From Haloarcula marina (GTDB lineage Archaea; Halobacteriota; Halobacteria; Halobacteriales; Haloarculaceae): DNA of 64,000 nt. The notes beneath the pieces were generated by a model. It searched no databases. It was not told the DNA's origin and worked only from the letters and a program-made list of their open reading frames with translations. A program made the translations under genes and the position numbers. The stretch spans positions 1,736,001-1,800,000 of the forward strand of contig NZ_CP100404.1 in assembly GCF_024218775.1 (NCBI RefSeq), given 5' to 3'. This document shows positions 7,714 through 14,787 of the stretch, in pieces (position 1 is the stretch's first letter; each line of letters opens with the position of its first letter).

Positions 7714-8229
7714 TCATGCGTTCTCCGTGAGCTTCGAGTCCAGTTGTCGCGTGACGAACTCGTCGTCCAACAGGGAGTCGGGGCCGGTGAAGTGGACGAC
7801 CGCCCCGTTCTCGACACGGAGCCACTCGTCGCTCCCGTTGCCAGCGACGGTTACGGTCTGTCGCGACTGCGGAAGCCCGTTCTCGCGCCGTCCCTCGGTC
7901 CATTCGCGGACGCGGGCGATTTCGACCGTCTCGTCGCTCGCTTCGGAGACAACGAAGTCGTACGTCGCCAGCGCGGGGTCGACGCGTCGTATCGCCGCGC
8001 GGTAGCGGGCCGCCAATCGAGCGGCCGTCTCCGCGTCGTCGTACCGGCCAAACCGCACGTCACGGACCGGTTCCGGCCGGAGTCCGGACTCGCGACAGGC
8101 GACGACGAAGCCCCCGTCCGGGTCGGCGAGGGTCGAGATGCGGTCGCGAACCGTCGAGACGATGTCGCTCACGCAGGCGTTCGGGCGGTCCGACCCACTG
8201 GAAGTGTTCCGGTCCACGGCGTCTGTCAC
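7714..8229 (-). CDS. Small conserved protein paired with iron-binding protein (copy 2)
   Basis: 171 residues from a GTG start at 8229, one base after the TGA of the binding-protein gene. The in-frame ATG at 8289 would overlap that gene by 59 nt and adds only low-complexity Ser/Thr residues, so it was not chosen. Residues about 30-95 are homologous to the copy-1 protein at 4046-4378 (FVVACRESGLRPEPV, RYRAAIRRVDP, TYDFVVSE). A C-terminal extension of about 70 residues (RVREWTEGRRENGLPQ..., LDDEFVTRQLDSKLTENA) is absent from copy 1. Function is unknown; the gene order points to siderophore handling. Confidence 0.72.
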   Translation of the reverse strand: MTDAVDRNTSSGSDRPNACVSDIVSTVRDRISTLADPDGGFVVACRESGLRPEPVRDVRFGRYDDAETAARLAARYRAAIRRVDPALATYDFVVSEASDETVEIARVREWTEGRRENGLPQSRQTVTVAGNGSDEWLRVENGAVVHFTGPDSLLDDEFVTRQLDSKLTENA

Positions 8230-8230
8230 G

Positions 8231-9379
8231 TCAGAACTCCCCGTTGACGATGTCCGCGACGCGCTGGCGGTCGAACAGTTCCTCGTCAACGTCGTAGAGT
8301 TGGCCCGCAGTTCGCTCGGTCAGCACGAGGTTCGTGATGGGGCCTTGATACAGCCCACCCGCGCGGTACACGTCGCCGTTCTCGACGGCGGTGAGCGCGC
8401 TCGCTGTCTCGTGGTTTCGGAGGAAGTCGACGACGGTGTCCTGGAACTCTTCGCGGGTCATCGCCTCGTAACCGCGGAGCATGAGGACTTCGGGGTCCAC
8501 GTCGAGGACGGTTTCGAGGTCTATGGCCGCGCGACTCCCGTGGAAGTCCTGAATATTCGTCTCGGCGAGCGCGTCCCGCACGCCGAGGTCACGCAGATGC
8601 TTGAAGCCGGTGCCCTCGCCGACGATGTACGGGTAGGACTCCTCGGGTTCGTCGCCGACGCCCCAGAGGACGGCGACGGCGGGTCGGTCGGTCTGTCCGG
8701 GGACGACGGGCGCGAGGTTCGAGCGGAAGTCGTCGTGGAGTGCTTCGAACGCCTCGTATCGGTCGGTCCGCTGGAACACCTGCGCGAGTTTCTCGAAGCC
8801 CTCGTAGAGGTTGTAGTAGCGGTAGTCCTCGTGCCACGGAAAGTGCTGGGCGTAGATGCAGTTGCCGAAGAATGGGCCGACGTTCTCGACGATTTCGTCG
8901 ACATCAGACTGGTCCCACCCCTTGAACCGGTTCATCAGGAAGTTGGGGTCGATGACGTGTACGTCGCCGTCGAGTTCGAAGAACAGTTCCTTGCTGACCC
9001 CGTCCTGATACAGCGACACCATCTCGCTCTTGTCGACGGAGACGCCGGGGACTTCGTCGTAGTACTGGGTGTGATACCGACTCGTCAGCCAGACTCCCTT
9101 CGGCGGTTCGAGACCGAGGGCGACGCCCATGTCGGCCCAGCTCCCGTTGTTGGCGACCCACGTCTCGGGGACGCCGTCGAACTCTACTTCGCCGACGGGG
9201 GCCATCTCGACCGAGTAGGAACGCTCCTGTGTGGCAGTCGCCTCGGTGCTGGTCGACTGGGGGTCGGACCCGATTCCGGTCGAACACCCGGCGAGCAAGC
9301 CGCCTGCGACCACCGCGCCGCCAGCCGTAATGTAGTCTCGACGTGTCGGGGCCTCCGTACGTGGGACAGCGTGAACCAT
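8231..9379 (-). CDS. Iron-siderophore ABC transporter substrate-binding lipoprotein (copy 2)
   Basis: 382 residues. The N-terminus has a Tat signal with Arg13-Arg14 (TRRDYITAGGAVVAGGLLAGC) and lipobox Cys32, nearly identical in layout to copy 1. The mature part is a FecB-like binding protein (VEFDGVPETWVANNGSWADM, later RGYEAMTREEFQDTVVDFL). It heads a four-gene unit: binding protein, small partner, permease, ATPase. The sequence differs clearly from copy 1, so the two probably bind different ligands while sharing one permease and ATPase; this is inferred. The promoter has two iron boxes and a TATA-like GTTATC about 25 nt before the ATG. Confidence 0.88.
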   Translation of the reverse strand: MVHAVPRTEAPTRRDYITAGGAVVAGGLLAGCSTGIGSDPQSTSTEATATQERSYSVEMAPVGEVEFDGVPETWVANNGSWADMGVALGLEPPKGVWLTSRYHTQYYDEVPGVSVDKSEMVSLYQDGVSKELFFELDGDVHVIDPNFLMNRFKGWDQSDVDEIVENVGPFFGNCIYAQHFPWHEDYRYYNLYEGFEKLAQVFQRTDRYEAFEALHDDFRSNLAPVVPGQTDRPAVAVLWGVGDEPEESYPYIVGEGTGFKHLRDLGVRDALAETNIQDFHGSRAAIDLETVLDVDPEVLMLRGYEAMTREEFQDTVVDFLRNHETASALTAVENGDVYRAGGLYQGPITNLVLTERTAGQLYDVDEELFDRQRVADIVNGEF

Positions 9380-9383
9380 ATTG

Positions 9384-9399
9384 ATTAGGCCAGCCTAAA
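9384..9399. promoter_or_regulatory. DtxR/IdeR-like iron box, proximal, second binding-protein promoter
   Basis: ATTAGGC-CAG-CCTAAA lies 5 nt before the start codon at 9379 and downstream of a TATA-like element at about 9402-9409. It is the same 16-mer design as 5599-5614. Confidence 0.7.
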
Positions 9400-9419
9400 T
9401 CCTGATAACCCCTTCGAAA

Positions 9420-9435
9420 TTTAGGCGGACCGAAA
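9420..9435. promoter_or_regulatory. DtxR/IdeR-like iron box, distal, second binding-protein promoter
   Basis: TTTAGGC-GGA-CCGAAA shares both half-sites with the distal box at 5635-5650 and has the same 36-bp spacing to its proximal box. Confidence 0.6.
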
Positions 9436-9597
9436 TTAGGGGTGGCCTGGCGGTAGTGTCCATCGTCGTTTCGTCGATGGTCGCGGTCGTCGCGCTGGCG
9501 TTTCTACCCGACGTGCCGTCCGTGGGTCAGTGTACTTGACCCCGCTACCGGACAGCGACACGCTTATTCGCGCGAGACGACGATTTCGCACAAGCAG

Positions 9598-11262
9598 ATG
9601 AGCACGGAGCAGACGGACCCGACGGAGACGGAGGCCTTCCAGAAAGTGTGTGCGGAGTTGGTCGACCGCATCCTCGCTGGCGAGGTGGAACGCGACGACG
9701 TGGAGTCCGCGAAGATAGACGTCTGTCGGGAGTTCTCGGCCCCGAAGGTCCCCCAGAACTCCGAACTGCTCGACTACGCCCCACAGGAACACCGCGAAGT
9801 GCTGGAGGAAGTCCTCCAGCGAAAGCCCGTCCGGACGGCGTCTGGTGTCTCGCCCATCGCCATCATGACCTCGCCCGAGCGGTGTCCCCACGGGAAGTGT
9901 CTGTACTGCCCGGGCGGCCCCGACTCCGAGTTCTCGTCGGCACAGTCCTACACCGGCCACGAACCCGCCGCCGCCCGCGGCGAGCAGAACGACTACGACC
10001 CCTACGGACAGGTTACGCTCCGCCTGAACCAACTCCGGGAAATCGGCCACCCCGTCGACAAGGCCGAACTCATCATCATGGGCGGGACGATGACCGCCCG
10101 GAGCCACGACTATCAGGAGTGGTTCGTCAAGCGGGCCTTGGAGGCGATGAACGACTTCGACGTCGACGCCGACCCCTCGCCCGCAGAGGGCGTCAGTTTC
10201 GCCGAGGCCAGCGAGGACTACGAGTTCCGCTATCTGGAGGACGTCATCGCCGAGAACGAGACGGCCGACGTGCGCAACGTCGCGACGACGTTCGAGACCA
10301 AACCCGACTGGTGCGACCCGGAGCAAATCGACCGGATGCTGGACCTGGGCGGCACGAAAGTCGAAGTCGGCGTCCAGACCACCTTCGAGCGCATCAATCG
10401 CGAGATGCATCGCGGCCACGGCGTGCAGGCGAGCATCGACGCCAACCGCCGCCTGCGGGACTCGGCGTTCAAGGTCGGCTTCCACATGATGCCCGGCCAA
10501 CCCGGGATGTCCAAGGAGATGTGCTTAGAGGACTTCCGTCGCATCTTCTCGGAGTCGCGCTGGAAGCCCGACTACCTCAAAATCTACCCGACGCTCGTCG
10601 TCCCGGGGACAGTCACCTACGACTGGTGGCAGAAGAACGACTTCGACCCGCTGGACAATCAGGAGGCGGCGGAACTCGTCGCCGAAATCAAAGACATGAT
10701 TCCCCGCTACACGCGGCTTCAGCGCGTCCAGCGGGACATCCCCGCGGACTTCATCGAGGGCGGCGTGTGGAAGTCGAACCTCCGGCAGTTGGCGTGGCAG
10801 GAGATGGAGAAACACGACTGGTCCTGCGACTGCATCCGCTGTCGGGAGGCGGGCCACAGCGAGAACGAGGCCGAGAACGTCAAACTCGACGTGCTGACCT
10901 ACGAGGCCTGCGGCGGCACGGAGCACTTCATCTCGTTCGAGGACTTCGAGAAGGACGTGCTCGTGGGCTTTTGCCGCCTGCGGTTCCCCGACGACCCGGT
11001 CCGGCGCGAACTGCAGGACGCCGCGCTGGTACGCGAACTCCACGTCTACGGCAACGCCGTCGGCGTCGGGCAAGCGGGCGGCGACGAGGACCACCAACAC
11101 AAGGGCTACGGGAAGCGCCTGCTCCGAACGGCCGAGGAGTTGGCCCGCGACGCCGGATTCTCGAAAATCGCGGTCATCTCGGGCATCGGCGTTCGGGAGT
11201 ACTATCGCGAGAAACTCGACTACGTGCAGGACGGGCCGTACGTGTCGAAGCAGTTGCAGTGA
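9598..11262 (+). CDS. elp3: Elp3 tRNA uridine-34 modifying radical SAM/GNAT enzyme
   Basis: 554 residues, full length for archaeal Elp3. The radical SAM domain carries the Fe-S motif Cys96-x4-Cys101-x2-Cys104 (CPHGKCLYC) followed by PGGPDSEFSSAQSY. The C-terminal GNAT acetyltransferase domain shows DEDHQHKGYGKRLL (acetyl-CoA loop) and GVREYYREKLDY near the end. Together they build the cm5-type side chain on wobble uridine of tRNAs from acetyl-CoA. In archaea Elp3 acts without the eukaryotic Elongator subunits. The gene stands alone; a hairpin CGACC-GCAA-GGTCG (11273-11286) follows the stop. Confidence 0.96.
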   Translation: MSTEQTDPTETEAFQKVCAELVDRILAGEVERDDVESAKIDVCREFSAPKVPQNSELLDYAPQEHREVLEEVLQRKPVRTASGVSPIAIMTSPERCPHGKCLYCPGGPDSEFSSAQSYTGHEPAAARGEQNDYDPYGQVTLRLNQLREIGHPVDKAELIIMGGTMTARSHDYQEWFVKRALEAMNDFDVDADPSPAEGVSFAEASEDYEFRYLEDVIAENETADVRNVATTFETKPDWCDPEQIDRMLDLGGTKVEVGVQTTFERINREMHRGHGVQASIDANRRLRDSAFKVGFHMMPGQPGMSKEMCLEDFRRIFSESRWKPDYLKIYPTLVVPGTVTYDWWQKNDFDPLDNQEAAELVAEIKDMIPRYTRLQRVQRDIPADFIEGGVWKSNLRQLAWQEMEKHDWSCDCIRCREAGHSENEAENVKLDVLTYEACGGTEHFISFEDFEKDVLVGFCRLRFPDDPVRRELQDAALVRELHVYGNAVGVGQAGGDEDHQHKGYGKRLLRTAEELARDAGFSKIAVISGIGVREYYREKLDYVQDGPYVSKQLQ

Positions 11263-11459
11263 GGAGATCGAGCGACCGCAAGGTCGAACGGTGGGGTAGA
11301 ATCAACGAGACGGTGCGAATCTCGAAGGGCTATCGACGAGTTCGTTCTCGACACACTTCAACCGTCACAATATGGTCGACTGTCTGTCGGTGAGATGGAC
11401 GAGAAAACGGGTAGCGTCCCACGACTACCGGATGCCAACGGGGGGACTCGTCTGCATGT

Positions 11460-11474
11460 CGGGCGTGACGCCCG
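11460..11474 (-). terminator. Hairpin just past the FAD oxidoreductase stop
   Basis: CGGGCG-TGA-CGCCCG is a perfect 6-bp stem with a 3-nt loop, beginning 1 nt after the TAA of the minus-strand gene at 11476. No T-run follows, so termination activity is uncertain. Confidence 0.3.
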
Positions 11475-11475
11475 G

Positions 11476-12036
11476 TTAGAGTTCGGGCACGTCCGACGGC
11501 ATGTCGAAGTCGTGGTAGTACTCGCCTTTCTCCTTCGAGAGGATGTCGAGAACGGCGGCCGCGCCGTCGCCCGAGGCGATGACCGCCTGCCACTTCTCCG
11601 CGCGACCCATCGCGCCGGTAGCGTAGACGTTCTCGACGCTCGTCTCCATGTCGAGGTCCACGTCGACCACCTCCTCGTCGGTGAACGCACAGCCGAGTCC
11701 CTCGGCGAGGCTTCGGTCGCCGCCCGTGGCGAGGACGACGTACGACGCGGTGTACTCGCCGTCCGCTGTGGTCACGACGAAACCCTCGTCTGTCTGCGCC
11801 ACGTCGGTGACTTCCTCGTCGCGTAGCGCCGCCCCGCGGTCGCTCGCCTGCCCGCGGGTGACTGCGAGGAACTCGTCACCGCTTATGGACCGAATCGCGG
11901 GATAGTTGAACAGGTGCGCCTTGTGCATCCACGACTCGTCCGTATCGAACAGTACCGTGTCGAGGTCGTTCTTCGCCGCGTACAGCGCGGCGCTCAGTCC
12001 CGCGGGACCGCCGCCGACGATTACTATATCTGCCAT
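11476..12036 (-). CDS. FAD-dependent oxidoreductase, thioredoxin-reductase-like, single domain
   Basis: The ATG at 12036 gives a 186-residue protein that opens directly with the dinucleotide-binding motif MADIVIVGGGPAGLSAALYA. Later landmarks are the ATGG motif (VVLATGGDRSLAEGLG) and the C-terminal FAD motif VENVYATGAMG. It is shorter than thioredoxin reductase (about 310 residues): the NADPH-domain insertion and the CxxC redox pair are missing, so it is not a classical TrxR. The promoter carries the same TTACC-N4-GGTAA dyad as the divergently placed pirin gene, suggesting a shared redox regulator. Confidence 0.8.
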   Translation of the reverse strand: MADIVIVGGGPAGLSAALYAAKNDLDTVLFDTDESWMHKAHLFNYPAIRSISGDEFLAVTRGQASDRGAALRDEEVTDVAQTDEGFVVTTADGEYTASYVVLATGGDRSLAEGLGCAFTDEEVVDVDLDMETSVENVYATGAMGRAEKWQAVIASGDGAAAVLDILSKEKGEYYHDFDMPSDVPEL

Positions 12037-12068
12037 ACACGACGGAAGCAGAGCCTCGAAAAAGAGTC

Positions 12069-12084
12069 TTACCATCTGGTAAGC
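12069..12084. promoter_or_regulatory. TTACC-ATCT-GGTAA operator, oxidoreductase promoter
   Basis: The perfect 16-bp dyad CTTACCATCTGGTAAG is centred about 40 nt before the start at 12036. The same design recurs at 12862-12875 before pirin. Confidence 0.65.
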
Positions 12085-12104
12085 ACGTGGTATCGAATCG
12101 GCGA

Positions 12105-12848
12105 TTACAGCACGAACGGGCCGCGCTGGTCGATGGGTTCCTCGTGGGGACGACCGGCGACGGCGACAGCGCGGAGGGTCGCCTCGCTCTGCACCTCCAG
12201 GGCAGACGCGGTGGTCACCGGTACTACGTCGCCCTCGGTAAATCGATAGCCGTCGACGGTCCCAGACCCGGCGACGCCGTAGAGAAAGCCCGGCCACCCG
12301 TCGGGAAGCGACCACGTCCACGTCTCGTCGACTGTCACGTCCAGGTACTCCATCGGCGTCCGGAGGTCGACGGGCGACCCCGACCCCACGACGGTCGTGA
12401 CCGTCGCACCGTCCCTCGTCTCGGTCGGGAGTTCGGCGGCGCTCGCGTCCACATAGTCGGGGTCGGCGTCCTTCTGCGACCGCGGAAGATTCACCCAGAG
12501 TTGCAGACCCGAACAGGCCTCGCCGTCCGCGGGGAACTCCGAGTGGCGGATACCGCTTCCCGTCGTGATGCGCATCACGTCGTTCTCGGTGGCGGTGTTC
12601 GAGATGCCCAGCGAGTCCTCGTGTACCATCCCGCCGTCGAGCATGTACGAGACGATTTCGAACCCGCGGTGGGGGTGCATCGGAAACCCCTGGTCGGGGT
12701 CGATGTAGAAGCGCTCGAACAGCACGAACGGGTCCAGATTGTGCGGATACGCGCTCGTCGGGAACGCGCGGTTCGACCGCACGCCTGTCCCGTGTCGGAC
12801 TATCTCGCCCGAAATCGGTCTGGTCGACACCTGCTCCTTCTCGCTCAT
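12105..12848 (-). CDS. Pirin family protein
   Basis: 247 residues with the pirin cupin signature: RAFPTSAYPHNLDPFVLFER near residue 28, then FPMHPHRGFEIVSYMLDGGMVHEDSLG, whose His residues bind the metal, and GSGIRHSEF in the second motif. Pirins are non-heme iron proteins; some act as quercetin dioxygenases or redox-sensing cofactors, and the archaeal role is not known. The gene follows a TTACC-N4-GGTAA operator 14-27 nt upstream, shared with the FAD oxidoreductase, which fits control by an oxidative or chlorine stress regulator. That link is inferred. Confidence 0.9.
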   Translation of the reverse strand: MSEKEQVSTRPISGEIVRHGTGVRSNRAFPTSAYPHNLDPFVLFERFYIDPDQGFPMHPHRGFEIVSYMLDGGMVHEDSLGISNTATENDVMRITTGSGIRHSEFPADGEACSGLQLWVNLPRSQKDADPDYVDASAAELPTETRDGATVTTVVGSGSPVDLRTPMEYLDVTVDETWTWSLPDGWPGFLYGVAGSGTVDGYRFTEGDVVPVTTASALEVQSEATLRAVAVAGRPHEEPIDQRGPFVL

Positions 12849-12861
12849 AGCCCTACTTAGC

Positions 12862-12875
12862 TTACCACGCGGTAA
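12862..12875. promoter_or_regulatory. TTACC-ACGC-GGTAA operator, pirin promoter
   Basis: A perfect 14-bp dyad 14 nt before the pirin ATG (12848), with half-sites identical to those at 12069-12084. Confidence 0.65.
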
Positions 12876-12920
12876 AACTTGGCGAAGGGATATTCGTCGG
12901 GACGGGCGACGGCAGTCGAG

Positions 12921-13292
12921 TCACAGGGCGTCGTACTTCTCAGCGAGGCCGACAAGGCCGAACAGCACTGCGCTCAGGCCGCCGATGCCGACGAGCACGA
13001 TGTAGGCGACGCCCTCGACGCCTGCGGGAGCGGTCGCGAAACCGCCGAAGACGGCGACGCCGACCGCGATATCGCCGAGGCCGCTACAGTCCTGCAGGTC
13101 GACGCGTCGGCCCGCGAGCGCCGTCGTCCGCTCCGTTGCGGCGAGCAAGAACAGACATCCCGCGAGCGCGAGGCCGCCCGCGAAGACGGTCTGTCCGAGG
13201 CCGCCGGTGATGGATGCCTGCCCGTACAGGATTCCGAGCACGGCGACACCGCCGAGACAGAGGAGGCCTGCGAGGAGATTGAGTCGACTCAC
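12921..13292 (-). CDS. Four-helix membrane protein, unknown
   Basis: The preferred start is a GTG at 13292 (123 residues, VSRLNLLAG). The ATG at 13361 would overlap the divergent SRPBCC gene and adds a Gly/Pro/Arg-rich lead that does not look coded. Four hydrophobic segments are visible: LLAGLLCLGGVAVLGILYG, TVFAGGLALAGCLFLLA, IAVGVAVFGGFATA and GVAYIVLVGIGGLSAVLFGLVGLAEKY. It resembles small haloarchaeal DoxX/YgaP-sized membrane proteins in size only; no family is recognised. Upstream of it is the pirin gene on the same strand, 72 nt away. Confidence 0.65.
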   Translation of the reverse strand: MSRLNLLAGLLCLGGVAVLGILYGQASITGGLGQTVFAGGLALAGCLFLLAATERTTALAGRRVDLQDCSGLGDIAVGVAVFGGFATAPAGVEGVAYIVLVGIGGLSAVLFGLVGLAEKYDAL

Positions 13293-13354
13293 CACGCCGA
13301 AGCGTCGGCCGCGAGGCGGAAAGCCGTTGAGGGTTCGGCCCCTCGATTCGGGCG

Positions 13355-13816
13355 ATGCCACGGGTCACGCGGGAGACGTACATCGACGCGCCGCGAGCAC
13401 GGGTGTTCGACCTCGCGCGCCACGTTGAGGCCCACGTCGCGACGATGCCGAACGAATCGGCGTCGGGCGCGACGGGACTGCTTGGACCGGGCGACGTGGT
13501 GACGTTCCGCGCGCCGCAGTTCGGGTTCCCGTTCGAACTCACCGCCGAAATCGTCGCGTTCGACCGCCCGCGCCGGTTCCGCGACGAGCAGGTTTCGGGC
13601 GTCTTCGGGTCCCTCTCGCACGACCACGAGTTCGAAGCACGCGAGGGCGGGACGCTGATGCGCGACGACGTGCGATTCGAGATGCCGTTTGCTCCCTTGG
13701 GTCGGGTCGGAACGCCGATTGCGCGACGACGGCTCGAACACCTCATCGAGTACCACGCCGAGGCATTGAAGCGCGTGGCGGAGAGTGACGAGTGGCGGCG
13801 ATTTCTGGACGGCTAA
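13355..13816 (+). CDS. SRPBCC (START/Bet v1-like) domain protein
   Basis: 153 residues with the SRPBCC ligand-binding fold. It opens with the edge-strand pattern RVTRETYIDAPRARVFDLAR, then GDVVTFRAPQFGFPFELTAEI and DHEFEAREGGTLMRDDVRF. It ends in the long C-terminal helix RRLEHLIEYHAEALKRVAE. These proteins bind hydrophobic ligands; the ligand here is unknown. A second SRPBCC gene lies at 58548-59000. The gene is convergent with the Tat protein gene at 13848. Confidence 0.85.
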   Translation: MPRVTRETYIDAPRARVFDLARHVEAHVATMPNESASGATGLLGPGDVVTFRAPQFGFPFELTAEIVAFDRPRRFRDEQVSGVFGSLSHDHEFEAREGGTLMRDDVRFEMPFAPLGRVGTPIARRRLEHLIEYHAEALKRVAESDEWRRFLDG

Positions 13817-13847
13817 GTGACGGTCCGACTGCGTGTCACGACTGTCG

Positions 13848-14639
13848 CTACGACCGAGCAACGGAACTGTTGAGCAGTTCCTCGGCCAGGACGTCGATGC
13901 CCAGAACGTCCTCGCCGGGCGTGGCGCTCGTCTCGAACCCCGCGGGTTCGGCGGGCGGGCCGCCCCGATTCTCCCGCGGCGGCGCGCCGTGGGCGTAGAC
14001 GCCGTCCGGATGCGGGTAGGTCCAGACGTGCATCATACAGGGCGTGTCACACGGGAGTCTGAAACCGTCGCCGCCGTCGCCCCATAGCTGTCGGTACTTC
14101 CACCACGCGTACCGGCCCGGAAGGCCGACGTGCTGATGCCACGGCGAACAGCGCTGCTCGTCGTCCTCGCCGTAGACGGAGGGGGCCGACACCCGGTCGC
14201 CCTCTCGTGTCGCGACGAACATCAGGCCGAGCGGTCGCCACCACTTGTTGTCGACCATGATTGCGGCCGGTCGTGACGCGTCGAAAATCGAGTCGTCGCC
14301 GATGTAGCGGGGGTTCAGCCAGTGTGACCACCCCCCCGAACTGTCGCCCGTCAGCACGTCGAAGTACGGGACGAAGCCGTCTTCGAGGAGCGCGCCCACA
14401 GTGTCGAAGTCGGAATCGAGGGATTCGGTCGCCGCACCGAGTAACTCCTCCGTTCGGGGATGGTCGTCCCGACACCCCTTCCGGGTCGACCCGTCGCAGT
14501 CGCGCATCGCCGGACGCGAGGTCGCGTCGGGACAGCGCTCAGAGCCACCGCCCCCCATTCCCATGAACCCGAGTGCCCCTCCGGAGGCGCGGAGGACGTC
14601 GCGGCGGGCTATCGGTCGGTCGGAGGTATCGTCGTCCAT
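13848..14639 (-). CDS. Tat-exported protein of unknown family
   Basis: 263 residues from the ATG at 14639; a TTG at 14654 is also in frame. The N-terminus carries a twin-arginine motif (IARRDVLRASGGALGFMGMG) but no lipobox, so export without lipid anchoring is likely. The mature part is rich in Cys, Trp and His: ERCPD, RDCDG, KGCRDDH, then SGGWSHWLNPRYIGDD, SPWHQHVGLPGRYAWWKYRQ and LPCDTPCMMHVWTYPHPDGV. This reads like a metal- or disulfide-containing extracellular domain. I recognise no family. The intergenic region shared with the MBL gene at 14788 contains four strong dyads. Confidence 0.7.
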   Translation of the reverse strand: MDDDTSDRPIARRDVLRASGGALGFMGMGGGGSERCPDATSRPAMRDCDGSTRKGCRDDHPRTEELLGAATESLDSDFDTVGALLEDGFVPYFDVLTGDSSGGWSHWLNPRYIGDDSIFDASRPAAIMVDNKWWRPLGLMFVATREGDRVSAPSVYGEDDEQRCSPWHQHVGLPGRYAWWKYRQLWGDGGDGFRLPCDTPCMMHVWTYPHPDGVYAHGAPPRENRGGPPAEPAGFETSATPGEDVLGIDVLAEELLNSSVARS

Positions 14640-14687
14640 ATGGTGTTGTGCCAAACCCTACTCGCATTACTACTCAGTGGCTATCGA

Positions 14688-14786
14688 CGCTAAGGTCGGC
14701 TTAGCGGCCCGAAATTGTCGGCAGGGACGCGTGAATATGTCACGCACTATTCAGTGCGGTTTTGTCCTTCGAGGACCAACTGGTTG
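14688..14786. promoter_or_regulatory. Stack of dyads between the Tat protein and MBL genes
   Basis: Five inverted repeats follow in about 100 bp: CGCTAAG-N5-CTTAGCG (14688-14706), GCGTGA-N5-TCACGC (14729-14745), CGCACT-N4-AGTGCG (14743-14758), GTCCT-N3-AGGAC (14764-14776) and CAAC-N2-GTTG (14777-14786). The last ends 1 nt before the MBL start codon. They may be operators, or hairpins of a short leader RNA. Confidence 0.5.
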
Positions 14787-14787
14787 T

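Noticed and set aside
8231-8289. ATG start at 8289 for the copy-2 small protein
   Set aside because: It overlaps the binding-protein gene by 59 nt and adds only low-complexity residues; the GTG at 8229 directly follows the upstream stop.
9436-10500. 354-codon minus-strand ORF inside elp3
   Set aside because: Antisense of the elp3 radical SAM domain; no independent family features.
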